In this document: in pieces, positions 6,328 through 13,797 of the stretch
How the letters are laid out: each line of letters opens with the position of its first letter
How positions within the stretch are numbered: the stretch's first letter is position 1
Source of the DNA: CAZRWD01 sp964603785
GTDB lineage: Bacteria; Fermentibacterota; Fermentibacteria; Fermentibacterales; Fermentibacteraceae
DNA length: 13,797 nucleotides
Reading direction: 5' to 3'
NCBI GenBank assembly: GCA_964603785.1
Contig: CAZRWD010000018.1
Coordinates: forward strand, 1 to 13,797
Notes under the pieces: generated by a model
Databases searched by the model: none
Told to the model about the DNA's origin: nothing
What the model saw: only the letters and a program-made list of their open reading frames with translations
Translations under genes and position numbers: made by a program

Positions 6328-7785
6328 CTAGAGCCTGATCACCTTGATAGACGTTGCCCGCCCGTCCACTGCTCCCTGGATGATGTAGGAGCCTGTGGGG
6401 ACTTCGGCACCCGATCCATCCCGCCCGTCCCAGAGGAAGGAGGAGCCCTCACGGTCGGACAGGCTCCGAATCAGCCGTCCGGTGATGTCGTAGACCATCA
6501 GCTGGCCAGGCAGGGCTTCACCTTCGCAGGAAATGGTTACTGATGAGGAGAATGGGTTGCAGGAAGAACTGAGGAGAAGCTGTGGTCCCGCCATCGAAGG
6601 GCTGTCATCCTCCACGCCCAGCCAGTTGTGGTCGAACCAGCCGAGGAGGATGACCAGTTCCGGAGGTGTTACGAGCGATGTATCCCATGCCAAGAAAACG
6701 TCACCCGCAGAATTGGATGTGGCAGTGAACTCGTAGAAGTTGTATCCAGCTGAGTTGTTGTAAGCAACATAGGGCTCTTCGACGAACTCCCCTTCGGAAT
6801 CGACCACTGCGCACATGATCAGTACCGGTCTGCCCTCGCTGTCGTCCTGCAGCCAGACGATATAGAAGCATTCGGGCGTCGGGCCGGGCAGGATATAGGG
6901 GGAGAGGATGCTCAGCCCGTAGTCGGATGTGTAAAGCACAAGTCCATCTACAAGCATGGTGCCTGTTTCCGCATCTATCTTGTAGAATCTGAGTTGCCTA
7001 GGAAGACCGCTCCGCTGTACCATGATCACCATCATCACATCACCGTTGGAATCGAGACACATTGCGCACCCACCCGACAGCCCCGTAACAGGAGGGACAT
7101 TCTCGACGACGTCCATGGGCGGGATGACGATGTTCCCCTCGAGATCGTACTGCATGTAGTCGGCGAGCTGGTCCATACCGTCGAACTTGATGTGCACCCT
7201 GTCGCCGTTCACGATGATCAATCCTGACTCGAGCATACCGGGCACCGTGTCCTGCCGGAGGGTCGACCCGCCGGGTTCGACGACAGAATAGAGGAGCTCG
7301 TCGAAGTAGAAGCCCGTATAGCCCGGTCTGATGAGATGAAGCAATCCGAAGGAATCCGAGTCACCCCTCGTCTCCTTGTGGAAGCTGCTTCCCCCTCCCC
7401 AGGGCTCGTCGAAGAGGAGGGTGGGAGGCATCAGAGTCCCGCCGTCGTTCGAGAGCAGGGTGTACCACGTGGGAGTCACCTCGCGCCAGAAGACGGCTAT
7501 GCTGTCGGTTGAAATGATGAAAGCACCGGGGTAGCCCGACGACACATCACGCGAGAGCATCGTGTCGGGCAGGATGATCGTGCCGTCGGGGAGGACAATG
7601 TTATGGCCTATTCTGGGCTTGGTGTCGAATCGCGACCAGAACTGGTGGACGTGGTTGTTGTCGGTAACGAGTAGATACTTTGGTGCTACGTCGAGCAAGC
7701 GTGTCTCTATTGACGGAACCGGCTCGCTCCATCCAGGGGCGTGGGGGATGGATACGGCATATGTCAGCAGCAAAACGCTCATCAT
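6328..7785 (-). CDS. Secreted protein of unknown function with a FlgD-like/T9SS C-terminal sorting domain
   Basis: The product has 485 residues. The start is ATG 7785, whose ATGA overlaps the TGA of the upstream peptidase gene, so the two are probably translationally coupled. A second ATG follows at once (7782). The N-terminus MMSVLLLTYAVSIPHA is a short signal-peptide-like hydrophobic stretch without the usual positive charge. The middle is beta-rich with many aromatic and Gly/Asp turns and no family I recognise. The last 80 residues are a sorting domain with an extra FlgD-type loop: SCNPFSSS (~408), YDITGRLIR (~432), WDGRDGSG (~452), VPTGSYI (~463) and a hydrophobic last strand. The product is therefore probably exported and anchored or released at the surface. 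Its tight coupling to a C25 peptidase that lacks such a tail suggests the two act together; this is inference. Confidence 0.85.
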   Translation of the reverse strand: MMSVLLLTYAVSIPHAPGWSEPVPSIETRLLDVAPKYLLVTDNNHVHQFWSRFDTKPRIGHNIVLPDGTIILPDTMLSRDVSSGYPGAFIISTDSIAVFWREVTPTWYTLLSNDGGTLMPPTLLFDEPWGGGSSFHKETRGDSDSFGLLHLIRPGYTGFYFDELLYSVVEPGGSTLRQDTVPGMLESGLIIVNGDRVHIKFDGMDQLADYMQYDLEGNIVIPPMDVVENVPPVTGLSGGCAMCLDSNGDVMMVIMVQRSGLPRQLRFYKIDAETGTMLVDGLVLYTSDYGLSILSPYILPGPTPECFYIVWLQDDSEGRPVLIMCAVVDSEGEFVEEPYVAYNNSAGYNFYEFTATSNSAGDVFLAWDTSLVTPPELVILLGWFDHNWLGVEDDSPSMAGPQLLLSSSCNPFSSSVTISCEGEALPGQLMVYDITGRLIRSLSDREGSSFLWDGRDGSGAEVPTGSYIIQGAVDGRATSIKVIRL

Positions 7786-10700
7786 TCGAGGATTCCCGTC
7801 CGGGCCGCGTTCTGCTGGCACTGCGGCCAGGGCTCGTAGCCTTCGTCGCAGTCAGCGAGCTCCCACACGTGAAGATAGTTGTCCGAGGTGCCGAAGACGA
7901 CTTCTACCTTCTCATCGCCATCGATGTCGGCAATGGCGAAGCCGCCATACAGGCCCGCAGGAAGGGTGAACGGAAAATCGAAATCCCCCAGAGGATACCC
8001 TTCCGAGTCGTATGCATCGACCCATCCTTCACGCCTGCCCACGAGAAGGTCGGGCACTTCGTCGCCGTCCAGATCGCCCAGGGCGAAGAAGGGTGGCATG
8101 CCGCCAGTGGTCCAGGGGTAGTTCGGATGAGTAACCATGTATCCGTCAACATCCCAGCTGTATGCGATGTTCTCGGGGGCAGCGGTGATCCTGTCGAGGC
8201 CCGGGGAACCCGATATCCAGTCGACCATTCCGCACACCCTTACATGGCTGCTGTTGCGATAGGCATCCTTCTCGCAGCTGTCGACAAGGGCAAGCGAAGT
8301 GTCCAGCACGTATGCCGGAGCATTGCTCTCATCTGCAACACCCCTCGGCTGGGCTATCACGAGACCCTGTCCCGCGAGTTCACCAACGGCCGGCATCCCC
8401 CAGTCGAGAACGTCCTCCCAGGTTTCGGAATCGACCACGCGCCCGTTCGGGTAGCTGTACACCAGCAGGCTGGTCTCCTTCTCGGCGCCCATCATCGTGT
8501 TCCATGCGCAGTCGACGAGTATCTCGTCGGGGAAGTCATCGTCCAGGTCGCAGGCCACGCACCAGGCGGCAGCCAGCGTTGTTCCCTCCCCGAATGCTTC
8601 GGGAGTGTACTCCCTGTCGAGTGCTACCAGACCTCCATTCTGCACACGCAGGACGTAGAGGGTATCACGGGCGACATAGGCGATCTCGTTGCGCTGCACC
8701 TCCTGGCCGGTCTCCCTGACCAGATCGGCGAGGACAACCGAGCGGGGACCGACACTCAGCAGGCTCGAGCTCCCGTCACCGTGCTCCCTCGAGTACAACA
8801 CCTCACCCGTGGATCCGGACAGCACGAATGCCCCACTCCACGTGAAGAACACCACCTCCGGCGAGGCGTCCCCGCACACGCTGCCCAGCGCCGGTTCGCA
8901 GCAAATGGAGAGGTCCGCCATTCCCGCCGTGAGGTCGAAGGGACCCGAGATCCACCTGATCCCTCCCTCCGGCTCGGCACAGACAAGGAAGCTCCTGCCG
9001 GCCTGGACGACTATCTCCAGGCTGTCGTCACCGTCGACGTCACAGAGGGCGGGCACCGAGCAGACCGATCCGGGCATCAGTATCGGCCAGCCGTCCTCGT
9101 TCGGGTACATGTCGAGAACCTCCATAGTACTCGATCCCCGGTTGTTCCCGAACCAGCTGTCGGGCGTCTCGTGCTCCGGATCGGCCTCGGCAGTCAGGGC
9201 AAGCGTGAAGGGCGGATAGAGCGCCGAGGGCTTCAGCCATCTGAACGAGACGACGCTTTCCTCGCCCGGGTCCAGTCCCGCACAGACCGAGGTCAGCAGT
9301 GTGTCGTAGTTGCCGAACTCCACAGCCAGCTCCACGTCAAACGATCCGGATGCCACGGCCCCGACATTCCGGACCCTCACCCGGAGCATCGCAGGGGCCG
9401 AGGTCAGGACCTTGTGCGTCGGATAACGGTTGGTCTCCAGATCGAGAGGCGAGATGACGAGGTCGCATCGCGTGCGGAACTTCACCCGGTCACCGATGTC
9501 CACCGCAGGATCGCCGAGGAGGTTGTATCTCCCCAGACCGCTGTTGGCCAGTAGTGTCGAGTAGCTCTCGATCCTCATCGACGCGATGGCGTCACCCACT
9601 CGCGAGATGCCCCTGCAGAGCATAGCGTCGATCAGGCCCTTCCCGATTGCGGAATACTGAGCGCCGGTGGCGGATGCGCCGCTGCTCGCGAACACGCCTA
9701 TCGCTCCTCCTGACGTGTTCTTGACGAAGCGCTCAGCCAGGCAGTCGTCAGGAAAGTCGAAGAGAGGAGGAGTGTTCGGATCATCGTTGAAGCAGTAGAT
9801 GGGATCGGAGTCATCATAATGCTGAGCAACAGTATGGTCGAACGTCCCGACTCCGCAGCAGAGACAGATCAGGAAGGGATGTCCATGATGGAGGGCTCCG
9901 AGAGGAAGGCTGTCCACATCCCAGCAGTTGAAAGTCGAGTCCGGGAGTCCGAAATGTGCAGGCATAGGAGGAGAACTGTGGTAATCCATGCCTGCACTGA
10001 AGCAGTGGGGGATGCCGTGATCGGTGTAGAACGCGATCTGCTGCCCCCTGGTGAGATATGTAGAGAGGCATGTGTCCCAGTCGTCGCTGGTCATCGTGCT
10101 GTGGTCGCCTGCATCACCTGCTGCGCAGTCGCCGCAGTAGACGTTGTCCCAGCTGTAACTGCACCATGCCCTGATCGAATCAGTCCAGGCGGCACTCGGC
10201 TGCCAATCCGCAGATTCGATAGGTGGACAACCCTGAAGCCTCGTGATGTACCTCCTCCAGGAGAGGCTGTCAGGTGCCGGGAAGGTTGATACGGCTTCGT
10301 AACTCCTGATCGTCGAGATCATGTCGCGCAGGTTGGATGGCTCTCTGGCTGGCAGTCTGCCCACCATCATGTCACCGACCGACAGAGAGTCAGATCTAGG
10401 CTCGTCGAAATACACGAACCACGAGTCGTTCCCGAAGTCCAGGCCACGATCGGCAGTATCCGGCTCGAAGACGGCCGTCGGCAGGAACCAGTCCTCCCCG
10501 GAGTAGTCGGGGTCCTCGTGGTCGCCTACCAGCAGCAGGTACGAGGGGCGCTTGGTCTCTGGCGATCCCCAGTCCCACATGGCCTCGGTGAAGTCGCGTA
10601 TGATGTCGGACGTGATCGCAAGCGCCGAGCCCCCGAACTGGCTCAGCACGCTGTCCGTCCTCACTATCGCAACGTCGAAGCCGTTCAGGTTCCTGCGGTG

Positions 10701-11525
10701 CCAAGCGAGGCTGTCCACCCACCAGCCGTCCAGACCCGAGGCGACCAGGATCACGTAGTCCGGAACGTTCTCAGGACCCTCCAAGAGGTCGTCGGGACGC
10801 TCCACGCTGCCCGGTACAGGTGCCCACGGCTCGCCCGAGGGTCTGTAGCCCACCAGGCAGTCGCGGACGATTCCGTCGTAAGATCCCAGGCCGCAGGTCG
10901 GCCAGTCGGCGGTCGTGTCGTATGCCAGCGCGACCTCTATGTCGCTCCATACACACAGGCTGTCTTCAGAGGCGAGGTACTGCACGGGGTACACGTCGAC
11001 GATGCCCACTCTCAGGTCTCTAAGGCGGAACTCCCCCACGAGCCTCGCAAGCGTGTCGGGGTACCATCCCGTCGATGCGTATGCGGATGAGTCCTTCCGG
11101 AAGCACTCGCCGATGTACGGCGTGCAGGTGCTGTCAGACACCAGGCTGTCAAGCGGGACCGGGTACACAGGCAGGCACTCGATGCCCTCGCAGCAGTTGG
11201 CAGAGCATTCCAGTGTGATGTCCGAGTCGTCGGGCAGCCAGACCATCCGCCTCACGACGGGCAGCTCGGGCCAGCCGACGCTGTCCGAGGGTACCGTGCC
11301 GGGGGAGGAGGGGAACCTCAGGTACGCCTGCGAAGCCACCGTGACGGTCTCCGCGAGGAGGCCGCGCAGCTCGACGTCATAGGTCAGGAAGCTGTCCCAT
11401 GTGCCGTTGTGGATGACCAGCGGCTCGCTGCCCTCGGGGCAGCCCGCGTTGAACTCGAGCCACTGGGAGGAAGCAGGAAGAGAGAAGAGGAGAACCACCG
11501 AAAGGAGAAGAGGCAGCGTATGCAC
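7782..11525 (-). CDS. Gingipain-family (C25) cysteine peptidase with CARDB-like and FG-GAP-like repeats
   Basis: The product has 1247 residues. A clear signal peptide is present (LPLLLSVVLLFSLPASS, cleavage near residue 20). GWPELPVVRRMVWLP (84-98) resembles the C25 propeptide. The catalytic region (~255-675) contains PDYVILVAS, LLVGDHEDPDY and MMVGRLPAR. YTDHG at 500-504 gives catalytic His503, and LCCGVGTFD gives Cys557, which aligns best with the gingipain nucleophile (Cys556 is adjacent). The family's NLLGDPAVDI ends the domain. Residues ~688-766 look like CARDB. Four FG-GAP/VCBS-like Asp motifs follow: DVDGDDSLE (829), DLDDDFPDE (993), DLDGDEVPD (1151) and DIDGDEKVE (1200). The protein ends with WPQCQQNAARTGILE, where relatives usually continue into a sorting tail; here it stops. 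The start codon is GTG (11525). The gene heads the two-gene - strand operon. Confidence 0.9.
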   Translation of the reverse strand: MHTLPLLLSVVLLFSLPASSQWLEFNAGCPEGSEPLVIHNGTWDSFLTYDVELRGLLAETVTVASQAYLRFPSSPGTVPSDSVGWPELPVVRRMVWLPDDSDITLECSANCCEGIECLPVYPVPLDSLVSDSTCTPYIGECFRKDSSAYASTGWYPDTLARLVGEFRLRDLRVGIVDVYPVQYLASEDSLCVWSDIEVALAYDTTADWPTCGLGSYDGIVRDCLVGYRPSGEPWAPVPGSVERPDDLLEGPENVPDYVILVASGLDGWWVDSLAWHRRNLNGFDVAIVRTDSVLSQFGGSALAITSDIIRDFTEAMWDWGSPETKRPSYLLLVGDHEDPDYSGEDWFLPTAVFEPDTADRGLDFGNDSWFVYFDEPRSDSLSVGDMMVGRLPAREPSNLRDMISTIRSYEAVSTFPAPDSLSWRRYITRLQGCPPIESADWQPSAAWTDSIRAWCSYSWDNVYCGDCAAGDAGDHSTMTSDDWDTCLSTYLTRGQQIAFYTDHGIPHCFSAGMDYHSSPPMPAHFGLPDSTFNCWDVDSLPLGALHHGHPFLICLCCGVGTFDHTVAQHYDDSDPIYCFNDDPNTPPLFDFPDDCLAERFVKNTSGGAIGVFASSGASATGAQYSAIGKGLIDAMLCRGISRVGDAIASMRIESYSTLLANSGLGRYNLLGDPAVDIGDRVKFRTRCDLVISPLDLETNRYPTHKVLTSAPAMLRVRVRNVGAVASGSFDVELAVEFGNYDTLLTSVCAGLDPGEESVVSFRWLKPSALYPPFTLALTAEADPEHETPDSWFGNNRGSSTMEVLDMYPNEDGWPILMPGSVCSVPALCDVDGDDSLEIVVQAGRSFLVCAEPEGGIRWISGPFDLTAGMADLSICCEPALGSVCGDASPEVVFFTWSGAFVLSGSTGEVLYSREHGDGSSSLLSVGPRSVVLADLVRETGQEVQRNEIAYVARDTLYVLRVQNGGLVALDREYTPEAFGEGTTLAAAWCVACDLDDDFPDEILVDCAWNTMMGAEKETSLLVYSYPNGRVVDSETWEDVLDWGMPAVGELAGQGLVIAQPRGVADESNAPAYVLDTSLALVDSCEKDAYRNSSHVRVCGMVDWISGSPGLDRITAAPENIAYSWDVDGYMVTHPNYPWTTGGMPPFFALGDLDGDEVPDLLVGRREGWVDAYDSEGYPLGDFDFPFTLPAGLYGGFAIADIDGDEKVEVVFGTSDNYLHVWELADCDEGYEPWPQCQQNAARTGILE

Positions 11526-11537
11526 AATACCCCCCCC
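11526..11537 (-). promoter_or_regulatory. Run of eight G at the ribosome binding site of the C25 peptidase gene
   Basis: On the - strand eight consecutive G (11537-11530) lie four bases before the GTG start, preceded by ATA. It is the only Shine-Dalgarno-like purine stretch there. A mononucleotide run of this length at this position could change length by slippage and alter the spacing of the ribosome binding site. Confidence 0.55.
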
Positions 11538-11559
11538 CTATGTTGTAGACCTCTGCACA

Positions 11560-11593
11560 GCAGTTAGATGAGACAATTCTGAATGAGTGTCAA
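11560..11593 (-). promoter_or_regulatory. Candidate promoter of the C25 peptidase operon
   Basis: A perfect TTGACA reads on the - strand at 11593-11588. About 19-20 bases downstream lies TCTAAC (about 11567-11562), a four-of-six match to TATAAT. The spacing is longer than the optimal 17. The first transcribed base would fall near 11555, about 30 bases before the GTG start. The position fits, but the -10 box and spacing are weak. Confidence 0.35.
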
Positions 11594-11712
11594 GAATTGG
11601 CGGGAGTCATGACGCCATATAGCACGGAATCACCGAAGGCTTCCACAACAGGATGTCGCTCATCAAACGCAGAGCCTTCGGCTTCAGAAACTTCGAAAAC
11701 TACAGGCTGAGG
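11590..11712 (-). pseudogene. Possible 40-codon coding remnant running into repeats
   Basis: On the - strand the last 40 codons before a TGA at 11592-11590 read like natural protein (VVFEVSEAEGSAFDERHPVV, then EAFGDSVLYGVM). Upstream the same frame enters the GGAGAACC repeat array and becomes low-complexity, with no ribosome binding site. It may be the 3' end of a gene cut by repeat insertion, or a chance frame. I do not recognise the family. The end of the frame overlaps the putative -35 box of the peptidase gene. Confidence 0.22.
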
Positions 11713-11750
11713 GTGAGGGCCCTCTGCTCCCTCTCGACCGGGTGCCCCCG

Positions 11751-11820
11751 TTAATGGTGAAGAACCGGAGAACCCCGCCCCACTTAATGGTGGAGAACCG
11801 GAGAACCGGAGAACCGGAAA
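11751..11820. repeat. Nested tandem repeat: two 33-bp-spaced units and three GGAGAACC copies
   Basis: TTAATGGTGAAGAACCGGAG at 11751 recurs as TTAATGGTGGAGAACCGGAG at 11784, a period of 33 bp. Inside the second unit GGAGAACC is repeated three times in tandem (11792-11815), and one further copy lies at 11767-11774. The array ends three bases before copy 2 of the 248-bp repeat. Copy 1 of that repeat is not preceded by this array, so the two elements are separate. Confidence 0.8.
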
Positions 11821-11822
11821 CA

Positions 11823-12070
11823 CTGGCGGTCCCACGGGGATTATGGCTACTCCCCCGTGGACCGCTCTGCGAGCAGAAAACCGGCACGGGGGTGCCGGTT
11901 AGCGAGTTGGCGGGCCATGTCCTCTGTGGATGGAACACCCTCATGGCCCAGCTCATCAAGATCGCGGATTGGAGCAGAGTTTCGTAACAGCCAGCACTGC
12001 TGGGCGGTTCAGTGCAGACAGGCCAGAGAACCTCTCCTGGTCGGCTTCTTGGAGCCTTGCAGGAATGGAA
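11823..12070. repeat. Copy 2 of the 248-bp hairpin-rich dispersed repeat
   Basis: This is in the same orientation as copy 1 (6050-6297) and keeps every stem: GCGGTCC(C)ACGGGG with CCCCGTGGACCGC, TCTG-CGAG-CAGA, AACCGGCAC with GTGCCGGTT, and GGGCCAT with ATGGCCC. The 3' hairpin is re-formed with different bases: CCAGC-ACT-GCTGG here, GCCC-TGCA-GGGC in copy 1. It lies between divergent genes, 153 bp before the start of the + strand secreted-protein gene, so it may fall within or near that gene's 5' region. Confidence 0.85.
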
Positions 12071-12223
12071 TTCTGCGTGAGGTACAATGGACTTTCGACA
12101 GGATGCCTGGCATTTGCTCGGATCAGTTCGAACGATCGGGCTGTGACGGGCTCGGAGCTTGCTGGCCAGGTTCTACTTGCACATATGTTGGATGGGAATC
12201 GCCCATGACGGGGAGGGTTGGTC

Positions 12224-13711
12224 ATGCTTGCGCTCTTGCTGCTCGCAGCGACAGCAAGTCCGCCCGAGATCCAGTGGACCGCCATTCCCACCGGCGGGAT
12301 CGTGGACGTGGAATGTGCCGGCTATATCAACGAGGACTCCACCGAAGACGTCTTCGCCGCTTCGAGTGAAGCCTCGGGTTATGGAGTGATGTGCCTGGAC
12401 GGGGCTTCAGGCGGAATCATCTGGATCACCGACTCCATTCCCGGGATAGCAGGCATGGGCTGTCTCCGCTCCATCAGAGACGTCGACGGCGACGGCTGCA
12501 GGGACGTCGCTGCGGGATTGTCGACGAGCCCATCGGTTGCCGTCCTCTCCGGCAGCACTGGAGATGTCCTCTGGACTGTCAGCCAGGCGGAGCCGGTCTG
12601 CTGGATCGAAACCGCGATCGGCCCAGGGCCGTTCGACACGAATGTCCTGGCCAACACGCGCGACAGCTACTGGACTAGTTGTAGTGCACTGTCAGGCCAG
12701 AGCGGAATGCAGGAGTGGGAGACGCCATATGTCGCCACTAGCGTCGACTACATCAAAGTGACCGAAAGCGACTTCAACGGAACCGGGTGGTCCGAACTTG
12801 TCCTCACGGTGAACAGGCAAGCGGTCTCGAGCGGTTGGGAAGATGTTCTGGACGGAGCGGACGGCTCCCTGATCCACCGGGAGTATACGATGTACTACGG
12901 AGCGGTGGATGTCTGCGACACGCCGTTGCCTCTGATGGTCATCTCCAATATGGGAACCTACCCGGTCATGTGGGCCTGGTCCTTCGTGAGTTGGTCGGTA
13001 GTCTGGACCAGCGATGACTACGAGTTGTCCTTCGGAAAGCTCGAGATCCTGCCGGACATCACGGGCCCGCCCAGTCCGGAGCGTGAGGTCCTCGGCGTCA
13101 ACGGGAGCCATATGACCCTCGTGAGCATGGACGAGGATTATCTCGGCTGGTATGGAGAATACACTTTCCCGGCGACGGTGAAGGCTCTCGACAGCTACTG
13201 CGATGCCGGGACCTGGAAGATTGCCGTAGTAACCACGACCAGCTTCCACTGTCCCGAGCTCGAGTTCTCATCCCCTTCGATCGAACCTTCGATCATCCTG
13301 CCGAACACTGATGCGAGCGACCTATGCATGCTGTCCACCAACCTGTTCCCGACACCCCTGGTCGCAGTTGCCATGCAGGCTCCCGGCCCCGGCGTCTGCT
13401 CCATCTGCACGTCTTGGTTCGAAGGAATCGAGGACCAGCCGGAACCTGCCGTGCCCATATCCGGTGAATGCTCGCCAAACCCCTGTGACGGCATGACCGG
13501 CATCTACTGGGTGTCAGGATCGCCTGGGACTACCTCCATAGAGATCTTTGACTCATCCGGGAGGCTCCGAAGCGAGGAGCAACTAGGCATTGTGCCGCAA
13601 GGTCAGCATTCATCTCAGCTGGACCTGCAGGGCCTACCCTCCGGCTGCTACCTTGTCGTCGTGACCTGCGGATCTGAGAGAGCTTCGACGAAGCTGGTAC
13701 TGCTCATGTAA
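12224..13711 (+). CDS. Secreted FG-GAP/propeller-like protein with a cysteine-rich T9SS-like sorting tail
   Basis: The product has 495 residues. ATG 12224 was chosen because GGGGAGGG at 12210-12217 lies six bases upstream; TTG 12218 in the same frame is too close. The N-terminus MLALLLLAATAS is a very short, uncharged signal-peptide-like stretch. Residues ~15-330 are beta-rich with propeller-like marks: DGASGGIIW (~59), DVDGDGCRDVAAG (86-98, FG-GAP/calcium-loop type) and SGSTGDVLW (~109). The last ~135 residues match the truncated protein at 1-417, with LPNTDASDLC, LFPTP, GVCSICTSW, CSPNPC, DSSGRL and GCYLVVVTCGS. CSPNPC through the end fits a type A sorting tail, so surface location is likely. 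Seven cysteines are shared with the paralogue, suggesting disulfides or metal binding. No catalytic motif is seen and the function is unknown. CATATG (12183-12188) could be a -10 box. Confidence 0.85.
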   Translation: MLALLLLAATASPPEIQWTAIPTGGIVDVECAGYINEDSTEDVFAASSEASGYGVMCLDGASGGIIWITDSIPGIAGMGCLRSIRDVDGDGCRDVAAGLSTSPSVAVLSGSTGDVLWTVSQAEPVCWIETAIGPGPFDTNVLANTRDSYWTSCSALSGQSGMQEWETPYVATSVDYIKVTESDFNGTGWSELVLTVNRQAVSSGWEDVLDGADGSLIHREYTMYYGAVDVCDTPLPLMVISNMGTYPVMWAWSFVSWSVVWTSDDYELSFGKLEILPDITGPPSPEREVLGVNGSHMTLVSMDEDYLGWYGEYTFPATVKALDSYCDAGTWKIAVVTTTSFHCPELEFSSPSIEPSIILPNTDASDLCMLSTNLFPTPLVAVAMQAPGPGVCSICTSWFEGIEDQPEPAVPISGECSPNPCDGMTGIYWVSGSPGTTSIEIFDSSGRLRSEEQLGIVPQGQHSSQLDLQGLPSGCYLVVVTCGSERASTKLVLLM

Positions 13712-13766
13712 GCCGCCCAGTGGCCATCTCCAGGATTAGCCCACTATCGTGTTCGTACTAGCTGAC

Positions 13767-13779
13767 TTATGCGGCATAA
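13767..13779. other. Perfect palindrome TTATGCGGCATAA at the right edge
   Basis: TTATGC and GCATAA are perfectly complementary around a single G. CTTAT (13766-13770) also pairs with ATAAG (13782-13786). GCATAACAA at 13774-13782 resembles the first core site of integron attC elements, but the second half would lie beyond the window. It could equally be an operator or the edge of another repeat. Confidence 0.3.
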
Positions 13780-13797
13780 CAATAAGTGCTTTGGCGG

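Noticed and set aside
7680..9554. 624-codon open frame on the + strand opposite the C25 peptidase
   Set aside because: It is a shadow of the peptidase's FG-GAP-like and CARDB-like part, with low-information composition and no start signal.
12110..12140. tRNA T-arm-like GTTCGAAC
   Set aside because: The flanking bases do not form a T stem, and no acceptor, D or anticodon arms can be drawn.
1..13797. CRISPR array
   Set aside because: No regularly spaced direct repeats of 23-40 bp with unique spacers occur. The only short-period array (11751-11820) has no spacers.

Overview
The window is G+C-rich DNA with strongly GC-biased third codon positions. It is dominated by genes for exported beta-rich proteins whose C-termini resemble type IX secretion system (T9SS) type A / FlgD-Ig-like sorting tails. 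That, a gingipain-family (C25) peptidase, PQQ- and FG-GAP-like propeller proteins and long intergenic repeats suggest an uncultured member of the FCB superphylum (Fermentibacterota- or Eisenbacteria-like). This is inference: the window holds no rRNA or marker gene that would prove it.

Left part (1-2291, + strand): the tail of a secreted cysteine-rich protein whose start lies outside the window, then a seven-repeat PQQ-type beta-propeller protein with a sorting tail. Convergent to it (2465-3508, -) is an extended short-chain dehydrogenase/epimerase. A 446-bp intergenic region separates this from a divergent corrinoid adenosyltransferase gene (cobO/btuR type, 3955-4464, +).

Middle (4465-6327): a 579-bp gene-poor stretch, then a two-gene MNT-HEPN module. 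The first gene fuses a winged helix to a minimal nucleotidyltransferase and the second, overlapping it by 23 bp, encodes a HEPN-like protein. A TTGACA box followed by two tandem GC-rich dyads lies directly before the first gene and looks like an autoregulatory operator. Copy 1 of a 248-bp hairpin-rich repeat follows.

Right part (6328-11525, - strand): a two-gene operon. The upstream gene encodes a 1247-residue C25 peptidase with catalytic His and Cys motifs, a CARDB-like domain and FG-GAP-like repeats, but no sorting tail. It overlaps by ATGA with a secreted protein that does carry a tail. The peptidase gene starts with GTG just after a run of eight G.

Far right (11526-13797): a 698-bp region with an ORF remnant, a GGAGAACC tandem array and copy 2 of the 248-bp repeat. 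It precedes a + strand gene (12224-13711) for a secreted propeller-like protein whose last ~135 residues match the truncated protein at the left edge, including seven cysteines. The window therefore begins and ends with members of one paralogous family. The strongest candidates for something undescribed are the structured 248-bp repeat, the MNT-HEPN operator and the cysteine-rich sorting tail.
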